Shown one piece after another: positions 53,010 through 61,920 of a stretch of 64,000 bases of DNA. The stretch is from Mycolicibacter nonchromogenicus. Lineage in GTDB: Bacteria > Actinomycetota > Actinomycetes > Mycobacteriales > Mycobacteriaceae. The notes under the pieces were generated by a model that made no database searches, had not been told where the DNA came from, and saw nothing but the letters and a program-made list of their open reading frames with translations. Every line of letters begins with the position of its first letter. Position 1 is the stretch's first letter. The stretch is from the NCBI RefSeq assembly GCF_002101775.1, contig NZ_LQPI01000046.1:1-64000 (forward strand), written 5' to 3'. A program made the translations under genes and the position numbers.

Positions 53010-54680
53010 GTGAAGGCTGTGTCAGCATCAACGCGAAATGGCAGGGCCCGTAGGGGTAAGTCGATCTTCTCGGGTTATCAGCGGTCCGACACCAGCTACA
53101 GCGCCAGCTTCGACGAGATGTTCGACGACAAGGGCAACCCGAGGGCCGCATATCGGGGCATTCACAACGCGTTGGCTCCCGCCGACAATGAGGAGCTGCA
53201 GGCCCGGGTCGATGCGCTGGGCCGCGCGTTCATTGAGCAGGGGGTCACCTTCTCGCTGTCCGGGAAGGAGCGGCCCTTTCCTCTTGATCTTGTGCCACGG
53301 GTGATTTCGGCGACCGAGTGGACCAAACTGGAACGCGGTATCGCGCAGCGGGTTCGAGCCCTCGAGTGCTTCCTGGCCGACGTCTACGGCGATCAGGAGA
53401 TCTTGCGCGACGGGGTCGTCCCCAAGCGATTGGTCACCTCTTGCGCCCACTTCCACCGGCAGGCCGCCGGCATCAAGCCGCCGAACGGGGTGCGTATCCA
53501 CGTCGCGGGAATCGATCTGGTGCGCGATGATCAGGGCGAATTCCGGGTGCTTGAGGACAATCTACGGTCTCCGTCGGGTGTGTCGTATGTGATGGAGAAC
53601 CGTCGCACGATGGCCCGGGTGTTTCCGGACCTGTTCGCCACCCACCGGGTGCGGCAGGTCGGTGATTACGCCACCCACCTGTTGCGGGCGCTGCGGGCGG
53701 CCGCGGCCTCCAACGAGGCCGACCCGACGGTGGTGGTGATGACCCCCGGGGCCTCGAACTCCGCCTATTTCGAGCACTCGCTGCTGGCCCGTCAGATGGG
53801 CGTGGAGCTGGTAGAGGGACGAGATCTGTTCTGCCGCGACAACTTCGTGTACATGAGCACCACCGAGGGTGAGCAGCGCGTCGACGTGATCTATCGCCGT
53901 ATCGACGACGACTTTTTGGATCCGCTCCAGTTCCGGCCTGATTCGGTGCTCGGGGTGCCCGGGCTGGTCAACGCGGCCCGCGCGGGCAACGTGGTGATCA
54001 GTAGTGCGGTGGGCAACGGGGTGGGCGATGACAAGCTCATCTACACCTACGTGCCGCAGATCATCAGGTACTACTTGGGCGAGAAGCCGATCCTCGCCAA
54101 CGTCGACACGCTGCGCTGTTGGGTGGAGGCCGAATGTGAGGAGGTCTTGGATCGAATCGAGGAATTGGTGATCAAGCCCGTCGAGGGATCCGGCGGGTAC
54201 GGGATCGTCTTCGGGCCGCAGGCAACTCGCCAGGAACTCAACGCGCTGGCCAAGAAGATCAAGGCAAACCCGCGGGACTGGATCGCGCAGCCGGTGGTGC
54301 AGCTGTCCACGGTTCCCACCAAGGTGGGCGATCGACTGGCGCCCCGCCACGTTGACCTTCGCCCCTTCGCGGTCAACGACGGCGAAGACGTCTGGGTGTT
54401 GCCCGGTGGTCTTACCCGGGTGGCGCTGACGGAGGGATCCATGGTGGTGAACTCGAGCCAGGGCGGCGGGTCCAAGGACACTTGGGTTTTGGCACCGCGC
54501 AGAGCGGACAAGGAACATGAGCTGTCCGGTGACCAGCTGGTGCGGCGCCAAGATCTGCCGACCGACAACACCGCCGATCAGGGTCCGGGGCTGCCTGGAG
54601 GCGACCTGCAGGTCCAGCAGCAGCAACAGCAGCAACAGCAACAGCAGCAAGCGTTCGCCGAAGGCGGTGACCTCCGATGA
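53010..54680 (+). CDS. Circularly permuted ATP-grasp protein (Rv2411c-type)
   Basis: A 556-residue ATP-grasp enzyme (DUF404/DUF407). Landmarks are the conserved YRGIHNALAP-like N-terminal segment, GIDLVRDDQGEFRVLEDNLRSPSGVSYV, and the ATP-binding VIKPVEGSGGYGIVFG with KANPRDWIAQP and DLRPFAVNDG. The C-terminus ends in a run of twelve Gln. Starts at GTG 53010. It heads a three-gene operon with an alpha-E protein and a transglutaminase-like protein, an association described across bacteria and proposed to build or modify a peptide-like compound. Product unknown. Confidence 0.92.
   Translation: MKAVSASTRNGRARRGKSIFSGYQRSDTSYSASFDEMFDDKGNPRAAYRGIHNALAPADNEELQARVDALGRAFIEQGVTFSLSGKERPFPLDLVPRVISATEWTKLERGIAQRVRALECFLADVYGDQEILRDGVVPKRLVTSCAHFHRQAAGIKPPNGVRIHVAGIDLVRDDQGEFRVLEDNLRSPSGVSYVMENRRTMARVFPDLFATHRVRQVGDYATHLLRALRAAAASNEADPTVVVMTPGASNSAYFEHSLLARQMGVELVEGRDLFCRDNFVYMSTTEGEQRVDVIYRRIDDDFLDPLQFRPDSVLGVPGLVNAARAGNVVISSAVGNGVGDDKLIYTYVPQIIRYYLGEKPILANVDTLRCWVEAECEEVLDRIEELVIKPVEGSGGYGIVFGPQATRQELNALAKKIKANPRDWIAQPVVQLSTVPTKVGDRLAPRHVDLRPFAVNDGEDVWVLPGGLTRVALTEGSMVVNSSQGGGSKDTWVLAPRRADKEHELSGDQLVRRQDLPTDNTADQGPGLPGGDLQVQQQQQQQQQQQQAFAEGGDLR
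54614..54652 (+). repeat. Polyglutamine-coding CAG/CAA run
   Basis: Twelve consecutive CAG/CAA codons near the end of the ATP-grasp gene, a rare tract in GC-rich mycobacterial coding DNA and liable to length change. Confidence 0.85.
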
Positions 54681-55669
54681 TGCTGGCCCGCAATGCCGAA
54701 TCGTTGTTCTGGATCGGCCGCTATGTCGAGCGGGCCGACGACACCGCGCGAATCCTCGATGTGGCGGTGCACCAGCTGCTTGAAGACGCCACGGTAGACC
54801 CCGACCGTACCTGCCGCCTGGTGATGCAGGTGTTGGGACTGGACCCGCCCGATGTCGGGCAGACCCAGACCGTATGGAAGTTGATTGAGCGGGTGGCGTA
54901 CGCGGGTTCAGGCTCGGGATCGATTGCCGACAGCATCGCCCGAGCGCGTGAAAACGCCCGCGGTGCACGAGAAGTCACGTCCAGCGAGATGTGGGAGTGC
55001 CTGAACACCACGTTCAACGGCTTGACCGAGGCCGAACGGGCCGCTCGGCGGGTGGGTCCCCATGAATACCTGGCGTACGTGAAGAACCGGTCGGCGATGT
55101 TCGCCGGCCTGGCGGATGCCACCTTGAGCCGTGACGACGGCTACCGCTTCCTTCTGTTGGGACGGTCGGTCGAGCGAGTCGACATGACCGTGCGGATGTT
55201 GCTGTCGCGGGCCGGTGATCGGTCCGGGTCGCCGGCCTGGGTGACGGTGCTGCGGTCGGCCGGTGCCCATGACACCTACATGCGGACCTATCGCGGGGCT
55301 CTCGATGCGAACCGGGTGGTGGAGTTCTTGTTGCTGGATAGGTTGTTTCCCCGCTCGGTCTTCCATGCGATCACGCTCGCCGAGCAGTGCCTGATCGCGC
55401 TCGACAGCCGTAACGACAGTCGCGTCGGGGCCCGGGCAGAAGCGCAGCGTCTGATCGGGCGGGCGCGCAGCGCGCTGGAATTCATGCCACCGGGACTGCT
55501 TCTGGAAGACCTGCGGGACAGGCTGATCGGCCTGCAGGAGACGTGCAAGGACGTAACCGAAGCGGTGACCCAGCAGTATTTCCATGTGACCCCGTATGTC
55601 TCATGGACCGGGGCAGGAGCTAGTGGAAGCCGAGACTACGACGGCCGATATGTTGTGGAGGGCGACTGA
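54677..55669 (+). CDS. Alpha-E domain protein (Rv2410c-type)
   Basis: A 330-residue all-helical protein; the opening MLARNAESLFWIGRYVERAD is diagnostic of the alpha-E family. Conserved acidic and basic patches (RSVERVDMTVRML, YRGALDANRVVEFLLLD) may hold a substrate for the ATP-grasp partner. ATG 54677 overlaps the previous stop by 4 bp. Confidence 0.92.
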   Translation: MMLARNAESLFWIGRYVERADDTARILDVAVHQLLEDATVDPDRTCRLVMQVLGLDPPDVGQTQTVWKLIERVAYAGSGSGSIADSIARARENARGAREVTSSEMWECLNTTFNGLTEAERAARRVGPHEYLAYVKNRSAMFAGLADATLSRDDGYRFLLLGRSVERVDMTVRMLLSRAGDRSGSPAWVTVLRSAGAHDTYMRTYRGALDANRVVEFLLLDRLFPRSVFHAITLAEQCLIALDSRNDSRVGARAEAQRLIGRARSALEFMPPGLLLEDLRDRLIGLQETCKDVTEAVTQQYFHVTPYVSWTGAGASGSRDYDGRYVVEGD

Positions 55670-56517
55670 TGGGTTGGCGACTGCGAGTAGTGCACGCGAC
55701 CGGGTTCGCCTATAACGCGCCGGTCACCTCGTCATATAACGAAACGCGTCTGACGCCCCGCAGCGACAATCGGCAGAATGTGATCTCCAGCCGGGTGGAA
55801 ACGGCTCCCGCGACTCGGGTGTACCGCTATGTCGACTATTGGGGAACTTCGGTGGCGGCGTTCGATCTTCATGCGCCCCATGAAGAATTGGAGGTGTCCT
55901 GCACGTCGGTGGTGGAGACCGAGTCCGACATCTATCCCGAGGATGCCGAACCGGTGGACTGGGATGACCTGGCCGGCGAATACGTGGTGGACCGATTCAA
56001 CGAATTGCTCACCCACACCGCATATGTGCCGCGCAATCGGACATTGACCGCCACCGCCCGGCGGTTGACCAAGGGGCTTGCGCCCCGGGAAGCCGTTAAA
56101 GCGGTCTGTTCCTGGGTCTATTCGGAGATGAAGTACGTGCCCGGGACCACCGGGGTGCACAGCTCGGCGGTAGATGCCTGGACCGAAAGGAAGGGCGTCT
56201 GCCAGGACTACGCCCACCTCACCTTGGTGTTGCTGCGCAGTGTGGGGATCCCGTCGCGTTACGTGTCGGGCTATCTGCATCCCAAGGCCGACGGTGAGGT
56301 CGGGGCAACCGTAGTGGGGGAGAGTCACGCGTGGATCGAAGCCTGGACCGGGGCATGGTGGGGCTATGACCCGACCAATGACACGCCGATCACCGAGCGG
56401 CATGTGTCGGTCGGGGTTGGCCGAGACTATTCCGACGTGCCGCCGCTGAAGGGCACCTACATCGGCGGCAAGGCAACGGATTTGGATGTGGTGGTGGAGA
56501 TCACCCGACTGGCCTGA
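55669..56517 (+). CDS. Transglutaminase-like cysteine peptidase-fold protein (Rv2409c-type)
   Basis: A 282-residue protein with the bacterial transglutaminase-like N-terminal domain (VVHATGFAYNAPVTSSYNE) and core catalytic triad: Cys in RKGVCQDYAHL, His in GESHAWIEAW and Asp in GYDPTNDTPI. Probably a protease or amide-bond exchanger in the ATP-grasp pathway. It abuts the alpha-E stop by one base, ending the operon. Confidence 0.93.
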   Translation: MGWRLRVVHATGFAYNAPVTSSYNETRLTPRSDNRQNVISSRVETAPATRVYRYVDYWGTSVAAFDLHAPHEELEVSCTSVVETESDIYPEDAEPVDWDDLAGEYVVDRFNELLTHTAYVPRNRTLTATARRLTKGLAPREAVKAVCSWVYSEMKYVPGTTGVHSSAVDAWTERKGVCQDYAHLTLVLLRSVGIPSRYVSGYLHPKADGEVGATVVGESHAWIEAWTGAWWGYDPTNDTPITERHVSVGVGRDYSDVPPLKGTYIGGKATDLDVVVEITRLA

Positions 56518-56523
56518 AACCCG

Positions 56524-57990
56524 TTAGAAGGGCGGCGGTTCCTCGTCAGTATTGGCGGGGGCCACGGCCGGGAACCAGGTGGCTTGGCGGGCGGCGCGAC
56601 GGGCTTCACGGGCCTTGCGATTCTGGCTGCGCTCGGCCGCGACGTAGCGGGCGTGATCAGCGGCGCGGGTGCGAGTCCGTTGCGGTACTCGCAGCGTCCG
56701 GTCATGGTCGGCTGCGCACCGAGGTCCGCTCGGTCGGACGACCACCTCTCCGGTGGGGACACACAGTTGCGGAAACAACAGTGCGCTGCCCGCGGTGGTG
56801 ACATAGGTGTGCCCGGAGGGGGCACGCCAGATCACCGTGCCATCCGGTAGCTGTTGGTCGGTCCAGCGCAGGAACGTTTTCACCAGATGATGTTGGCGGC
56901 ACAGGGCTTTGAGGTTGGAGGCATGGGTGAGCCCACCATCGGCGTAGGGCACCGTATGGTCCAGATCGCAGTCGATGGCCGGTTTGTCGCAGCCGGGGAA
57001 GCGACACGTGAGGTCGCGGCAGCGTACGAAGTCCGCCAGGGCTCGCGACGGGACGTAGCCCCGCTCGGGTGCGTATTCGGTGGGAGACCGCAGCGGCTGC
57101 AGCCGGGCGGTGCGCGCCAATTCAGCCAGCAGCTCGGCGGGGATCAGGGCGTCGTCACCGATGAGACTGCCCGGCGTCTGACTGCTCCCATCCAGGCTGG
57201 CCTGTTCGGCGATGACATGAATGACCACGGGCTTGGCGGAGGGCTTGCCTGCCGCGGGGCATTCCCGGCGCGCGCAACCACAATCCAGCCGGTCCGCCCC
57301 GGCGGCGAGTGCACCCAGGGCGTCGGCGCGGCGCTGCTGGCGAGTCCGCGGATCCAGCTCACACACGGTGGCGACCAGCGCGTCGAGCCGGGCGTCAAGG
57401 ATCCGGGCGTCCGGGGTCAGCAGGCGCCCGTAGAGTTCACTGACGCCATGGCCGGTGTCGGTGATGACCACCTCCCGGCTGGCTTGGCTGCGCCGGATCT
57501 GCCGTACCGCGTCACGATCCGCCAGCGCCACGATCTTGTCGACATAGCCGGCTAACCGGCCCTGGGACAACGACGACCACCGTGCCACCTTGGCCGCCAG
57601 CACGGTATCGACCCGGGCCAAGACGTCGGGATCGGTGATCAGATCGGTGCGAAACACCACGGACTGAAACATCCAATAGTCGATGTTGCCGGCGACCAGC
57701 AGAGCGCCGCACTGCGGCAATCGATCCCGCATCGCCCGCGCATAGCGCACGAAGCTGGCAGCCAGCGCCTCGGTGACGTTCAGTGCGGCGGCCACTTCGG
57801 CCGCAACCGCCACGAAGGTGTCGGTCACCCACTGCTCATTGGCGGCGTGCTGGCGAGCCCGCAGGCTGTCCAATTCCCCGATCGCTGCCAACCGTTGCCC
57901 GGCGGCCTGATTCTGCAGCCTGCTCGAGGCGCAGATGCGATCCACCAATGCTGACGACTCTGTCGTCGTGGACCACGCCCGTTCGAACAT
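56524..57990 (-). CDS. DUF222/HNH endonuclease-domain protein (13E12 family)
   Basis: A 488-residue member of the mycobacterial 13E12 repeat family: DUF222 helical region at about 20-330 and a C-terminal HNH nuclease motif CRFPGCDKPAIDCDLDHTVPY followed by HASNLKALCRQHH with both zinc-type Cys pairs and the catalytic His intact. ATG 57990 is chosen over a TTG 30 bp upstream because a damage-type promoter places transcription start at this ATG, giving a leaderless mRNA. These genes are multi-copy in mycobacteria and are induced by DNA damage without RecA; their job is unknown. Confidence 0.9.
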   Translation of the reverse strand: MFERAWSTTTESSALVDRICASSRLQNQAAGQRLAAIGELDSLRARQHAANEQWVTDTFVAVAAEVAAALNVTEALAASFVRYARAMRDRLPQCGALLVAGNIDYWMFQSVVFRTDLITDPDVLARVDTVLAAKVARWSSLSQGRLAGYVDKIVALADRDAVRQIRRSQASREVVITDTGHGVSELYGRLLTPDARILDARLDALVATVCELDPRTRQQRRADALGALAAGADRLDCGCARRECPAAGKPSAKPVVIHVIAEQASLDGSSQTPGSLIGDDALIPAELLAELARTARLQPLRSPTEYAPERGYVPSRALADFVRCRDLTCRFPGCDKPAIDCDLDHTVPYADGGLTHASNLKALCRQHHLVKTFLRWTDQQLPDGTVIWRAPSGHTYVTTAGSALLFPQLCVPTGEVVVRPSGPRCAADHDRTLRVPQRTRTRAADHARYVAAERSQNRKAREARRAARQATWFPAVAPANTDEEPPPF

Positions 57991-57997
57991 AGTTTCG

Positions 57998-58020
57998 ATA
58001 GTACGTGGACCCTCCGACAA
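57998..58020 (-). promoter_or_regulatory. RecA-independent DNA-damage promoter (PafBC-type)
   Basis: Minus-strand TTGTCGGAG (58020-58012), 8 bp, then TACTAT (58003-57998). This matches the published mycobacterial RecA-NDp form, a TTGTC(A/G)GTG box, 8 bp spacer and TAnnnT, at all but one position. The -10 box ends 7 nt before ATG 57990. Confidence 0.8.
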
Positions 58021-58045
58021 GAAGGCCGATCAGCAGGTCAGTGAA

Positions 58046-58789
58046 CTAATTCAGTTCCCAGACCGCCGTCACCGTGAAGCTCACGGTCTGCTGACCGGGC
58101 TCCACCGGGGGAGCGGCGGCCATGGCGCGAGGCAACGGCATCCCCCCGACCGGAGTGGGTGGCGTCCCGTCGGCGACCTCGGAGATCGAGATCACCTGGC
58201 CGAGTCGCAGACCCGACAACTGGGCGTACTGCTCGGCGCGGTCCTTGGCGTCGTTGAAGGCCCGCTCCCGGGCGTCGCGGACCAGCTCCGAATCGTCGTC
58301 GATGGAGTAGCTGACTCCATTGATCCGGGTGGCGTCCCCGCCGGCTCGCACGATCACCGCCAGTACCTGGGATGCGGAGTCGCGCTCGACCTTGACCCGG
58401 ATGGTGTTGCCGGCCCGGTAACCGATGATGTTCGCCGAACCGCCGTCGGAACTGCCGTACTGGGGCTGCAGGCTGACCTGCGTGGTGCTGATGTCCTTGC
58501 GTTTGACGCCGGCGTCCACCAGGGCGTCGATCACTGCTTGTTGGCGCTCGCTGGTCTGGTTCATCGCGCTGGTGACGTCCGCGGCGACGAACTCGATGCC
58601 CGCCTCGGTGGTCAGCGTGTCCGGCACGCCCTGGACCTCACCGTTGCCCACCACAGTCACCTGGCGCCCGATCTCCGACCCGCCGCCGTCCGGCGCGGCA
58701 TCACAGCCGGCCATCACGAGGGCGGCCATGCCGGCCAGCGCCAGCGATGTCGACCAGCGGAGAACCACCCGGGCACTGTGTGTCGGCAT
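58046..58789 (-). CDS. lpqG: Lipoprotein LpqG, SIMPL domain (DUF541)
   Basis: A 247-residue exported lipoprotein. The signal peptide ends in the lipobox LVMAGC with Cys29 as the lipidated residue. The mature part is one SIMPL domain (QVTVVGNGEVQGVPDTLT to TVSFTVTAVWELN). Homologue of Rv3623; SIMPL proteins are poorly understood. Confidence 0.9.
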   Translation of the reverse strand: MPTHSARVVLRWSTSLALAGMAALVMAGCDAAPDGGGSEIGRQVTVVGNGEVQGVPDTLTTEAGIEFVAADVTSAMNQTSERQQAVIDALVDAGVKRKDISTTQVSLQPQYGSSDGGSANIIGYRAGNTIRVKVERDSASQVLAVIVRAGGDATRINGVSYSIDDDSELVRDARERAFNDAKDRAEQYAQLSGLRLGQVISISEVADGTPPTPVGGMPLPRAMAAAPPVEPGQQTVSFTVTAVWELN

Positions 58790-58854
58790 GAGTGGCACCT
58801 TATCGGAGTCGACGCGCGCACCGGCGGAAAAGTCCCATGCGGCACACTGAGGCG

Positions 58855-59709
58855 ATGACCACTGCGCCGTCGCGAGCACTGTCCAGCGCCATCGAGCCGT
58901 TCGCCGGTCAGGTGTACTTCTCCCCCGAGTGTCATCGTGGGTACGCGGCACTGGGTTTCGGTGGCAGTCCAGCGACCGCCGACGGGGTCGAAATGCCGGA
59001 CGGGCCAGCGTACTTCTGCAGCCGGGGATCCGCGCTGGGGCAGGCACCCGGCGAAGTGATCGCCGCGACGTTCGCGGTGTTCAACCCGGCGGTGGTCGTC
59101 CCCGCCGTCGACTACGGCTGGAAGCTGACCAACGCGACAGCCATCCGGGCGGCGCGAACCGAGGGTGCGGTGGCCCAACTGCGCCGGGTGTTGGGTGCGG
59201 CCCCAGCCGGCCTTGACCGCGTGGTGGAACTGCTGCGCCGTGCCGTGGACGGTCTCTCGGTGGCGGGTAAGCCGCTGTTCGCCGGGGTGGTGGCCGACGG
59301 GCTGGTGGGCGAGCCGCTGACCGACGCCTGGCTGCTGACTGACCGACTTCGTGAATTCCGCGGCGACGCGCACGTGAACGCCTGGGTTGCGGCGGGATTC
59401 GACGCTGTCGAGATCGGCCTGATCACCGAGCTGTACCGCGGGTACCCGCCGCGTACCTACGTCCGGTCGCGGGCATGGAGCGATGACGAACTGACTGCCG
59501 GCGAGGAGCGGCTGGCCGAGCGTGGCCTGGCGCGTGACGGGGTGCTCAGCGAGGCCGGACGCGATGCTCGCGAGGCCGTCGAGACGGCAACAGATGCGGC
59601 ATGTGCCCCGATCGTCACCCGCCTCGGCGACGGCCTGGGGGAGCTGGTCGAGCGGGTCGGCGGCTGGTCGAAGCAGCTGGTCGACGCCGGTGCGTTCCCT
59701 AAGGCGTGA
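58855..59709 (+). CDS. SCO6745-family protein
   Basis: A 284-residue soluble helical protein conserved in actinobacteria (SCO6745 type), with YFSPECHRGYAALGFGG near the start and FCSRGSALG following. ATG 58855 has GAGG just before and excludes the basic upstream extension. No catalytic motif is known for the family. Convergent with the dehydrogenase gene, overlapping by 11 bp. Confidence 0.8.
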   Translation: MTTAPSRALSSAIEPFAGQVYFSPECHRGYAALGFGGSPATADGVEMPDGPAYFCSRGSALGQAPGEVIAATFAVFNPAVVVPAVDYGWKLTNATAIRAARTEGAVAQLRRVLGAAPAGLDRVVELLRRAVDGLSVAGKPLFAGVVADGLVGEPLTDAWLLTDRLREFRGDAHVNAWVAAGFDAVEIGLITELYRGYPPRTYVRSRAWSDDELTAGEERLAERGLARDGVLSEAGRDAREAVETATDAACAPIVTRLGDGLGELVERVGGWSKQLVDAGAFPKA

Positions 59710-60715
59710 CCAGGATCTTGCAGTGCCGGTCGGGGTCGGACAATTCGTCGAAAGCCCTACCCACGCCGTCGAGTCCGACTTCACCGGTGATCAGCGGGGC
59801 CACGTCGATGCGGCCCTCGGAGATGGCCCGCAGTGACGCGGCGAACTCCGCGGGCTCGTAGGCGAACACGAACTGCACGCTGATCTCTTTGGCGATGCCG
59901 TAGAACGGGTGCACGGTGTCGGATTCCATGCACACGCCGGCCACCACCAGCCGACTGCGTACCGGTGCCCGTCGCAGCACGTCATCGATGATGCCCGGCA
60001 CGCCGACGGCCTCGAATATCACCGTGGGGGTGACGGCGTCGAACGGCGACCCCTGGGCGGGGTCGAGGGTGCGATGTGCGCCCATCGTGGTCGCAAGTTC
60101 CCGCCGTACGGACGAATAGTCCGCGGCCACAATGTCTTCCGCGCCGGCGTTTCGCAGGGCCGCGATGATCGCCATCCCGATCGGTCCGCACCCCAGCACC
60201 AGCGCCGTCTCGCCGGGCGCGATGCCGGATTTGTTGACCGCATGCAGTCCCACGGCCATCGGCTCGGTCAAAGCGGCGTGGCGGGGATCCAGCCCGTTGG
60301 GGATGGGCACCAGCAGCGGAGCCGACAGCAGCATCTTCTCCGCGTAGCCTCCCAACGTGGTGTTGGAGTAGACGATCGGCTCAACACCCTTGGCGGCCAA
60401 CAAGACCGGGATCGAGGTGACCGGCGTTCCGGCGGCAAACGTGTCGGTTCCCGGGCCGGCTTCGAGCACCGTTGCGCTGAACTCGTGACCCATGTAGATA
60501 TCGGCGTCCAGATCGACCGACGCCCCTGCGGAGGGGCTGCCCGACATGGCCTGCGTAGCGGCCAGCACCTGCTCGCCGTGCGAGGCGAAATGCAGGTCGG
60601 ATCCGCATATTCCGCAGGCGGTCACCGCGACGAGCACTTGACCCGGACCAGGCGTCGGCTCCGGCACGTCGTCGCGGTAGATCATCCGCCCGTCGCGCAG
60701 CACCGCCGCGCGCAT
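59699..60715 (-). CDS. Zinc-dependent alcohol dehydrogenase (MDR family)
   Basis: A 338-residue medium-chain dehydrogenase. Catalytic zinc ligands are Cys in ACGICGSDLH and His/Glu in MGHEF; the structural-zinc cysteines are absent, and an insertion of about 15 residues (VLAATQAMSGSPSAGASVD) sits before GHEF. The Rossmann loop is VLGCGPIGMA. ATG 60715 overlaps the monooxygenase stop by 4 bp. Substrate unknown; it may oxidise an alcohol or diol produced by its operon partners. Confidence 0.9.
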   Translation of the reverse strand: MRAAVLRDGRMIYRDDVPEPTPGPGQVLVAVTACGICGSDLHFASHGEQVLAATQAMSGSPSAGASVDLDADIYMGHEFSATVLEAGPGTDTFAAGTPVTSIPVLLAAKGVEPIVYSNTTLGGYAEKMLLSAPLLVPIPNGLDPRHAALTEPMAVGLHAVNKSGIAPGETALVLGCGPIGMAIIAALRNAGAEDIVAADYSSVRRELATTMGAHRTLDPAQGSPFDAVTPTVIFEAVGVPGIIDDVLRRAPVRSRLVVAGVCMESDTVHPFYGIAKEISVQFVFAYEPAEFAASLRAISEGRIDVAPLITGEVGLDGVGRAFDELSDPDRHCKILVTP

Positions 60716-61920
60716 CAGGACGAACTGTTCGTTTCGGCGGAGGCCGACTCGGTCACGTGCTCGACGACGGCGTTCTTGATCGCTTCGCCGGCTCGGCCGA
60801 ACAGTGTGTCGCGCATGCCGCGAGCCCATTCGTGTGATGCCTTGGGTGCGGTGAGTTGGCCTTTGAAGTGTGGAATCACCTTGCGGGCCAACAGCTCGTA
60901 GCTGTGATACGTAGCCTCCGGGGAGGCCCAGTCGTGGCCCAGGAACAGCAGGGTGCCGAACCCGCCGGAACGCTCCAGCAAGTCGGTGATGTGTTCGATC
61001 GCATCGTCGGGAGTTCCGATACAGCAGCTTCCAGCCGCGGCATAGGCCTCGACGAACTCGGTCGGCGTCTGCGGCGATCCTTCGACTTCGCTGGCCAGCG
61101 GTACGAAACCGGCCGCGCCGAAGTAGTTCGCGAAGTCCTGCAGTCCATAGGTGCAGTCGGCCACCGCCTGCTCGCGGGTGTCGGCGATGTGCATGATGCT
61201 CAGCACCCGCCAGTCATTGCGATCCGGTTCGTCGCGGCCGGCCTTGGCGGCCTGATCGCGCACCACCTCCCAGGTGTTCTCCAGTGCGGCGAACCCGCCC
61301 GGCACCGACATCGACAGGGACAACAGCGAGGTGCCCAGCGCGCCGGCCAGCCGTGGACCGGACGGGGAAATCATGGCGGCCGCAGAGACTTCCGGGTATG
61401 GCCAGGTGTATGGACGAATGTGCAGGGCGGCGTCGCGCAGGGTGAACCAGTCCGAATGGCGGGTGATCAACTCGCCCGGTTCCGCCCTGAACAGCGCCAG
61501 GATCGCCTCGAGGGACTCCTGCATCATCCGGCGCTGCTCGACGGGGTCGATGCCCATCATGTGCGCATCGGTGGGCAGCGCGCCCGGTCCCGCGCCGAAC
61601 ATCACCCGGCCGCGGGTCAGGTGATCCAGCAACACCCACCGGTCGGCCACCATCAGCGGGTGGTGATAGGGCAGCGAAACCACGCCGGTGCCCAGCCGGA
61701 TGTGCTTGGTGCGTTCGGCAGCGGCGGCGATGAACACCTCGGGGCAGGCGATCAGCTCGTAGCCGCCCGAATGATGTTCTCCGAACCAGGCTTCGTCGAA
61801 GCCCAGCCGGTCCAGCGCGACGACGCGCTCCAGGTCGTATTCCAGTGCGACCGTCGGTGATTGACCCAGCGCGTGAAACGGCGTGATGAAAACCCCGAAG
61901 CGCAGCGGCCGGGCGGTCAC
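60715..61920 (-). CDS. LLM-class flavin-dependent monooxygenase (Rv3618-type)
   Basis: A 401-residue luciferase-like TIM-barrel oxygenase. Family landmarks are RFGVFITPFH at the first strand, FDEAWFGEHHSGGYE, TGVVSLPYHHPLMVAD and the phosphate site GRVMFGAGPGAL. It probably uses FMNH2 supplied in trans. GTG start overlaps the ephA stop by 4 bp, so ephA, this gene and the dehydrogenase form one coupled operon. Confidence 0.92.
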   Translation of the reverse strand: MTARPLRFGVFITPFHALGQSPTVALEYDLERVVALDRLGFDEAWFGEHHSGGYELIACPEVFIAAAAERTKHIRLGTGVVSLPYHHPLMVADRWVLLDHLTRGRVMFGAGPGALPTDAHMMGIDPVEQRRMMQESLEAILALFRAEPGELITRHSDWFTLRDAALHIRPYTWPYPEVSAAAMISPSGPRLAGALGTSLLSLSMSVPGGFAALENTWEVVRDQAAKAGRDEPDRNDWRVLSIMHIADTREQAVADCTYGLQDFANYFGAAGFVPLASEVEGSPQTPTEFVEAYAAAGSCCIGTPDDAIEHITDLLERSGGFGTLLFLGHDWASPEATYHSYELLARKVIPHFKGQLTAPKASHEWARGMRDTLFGRAGEAIKNAVVEHVTESASAETNSSS

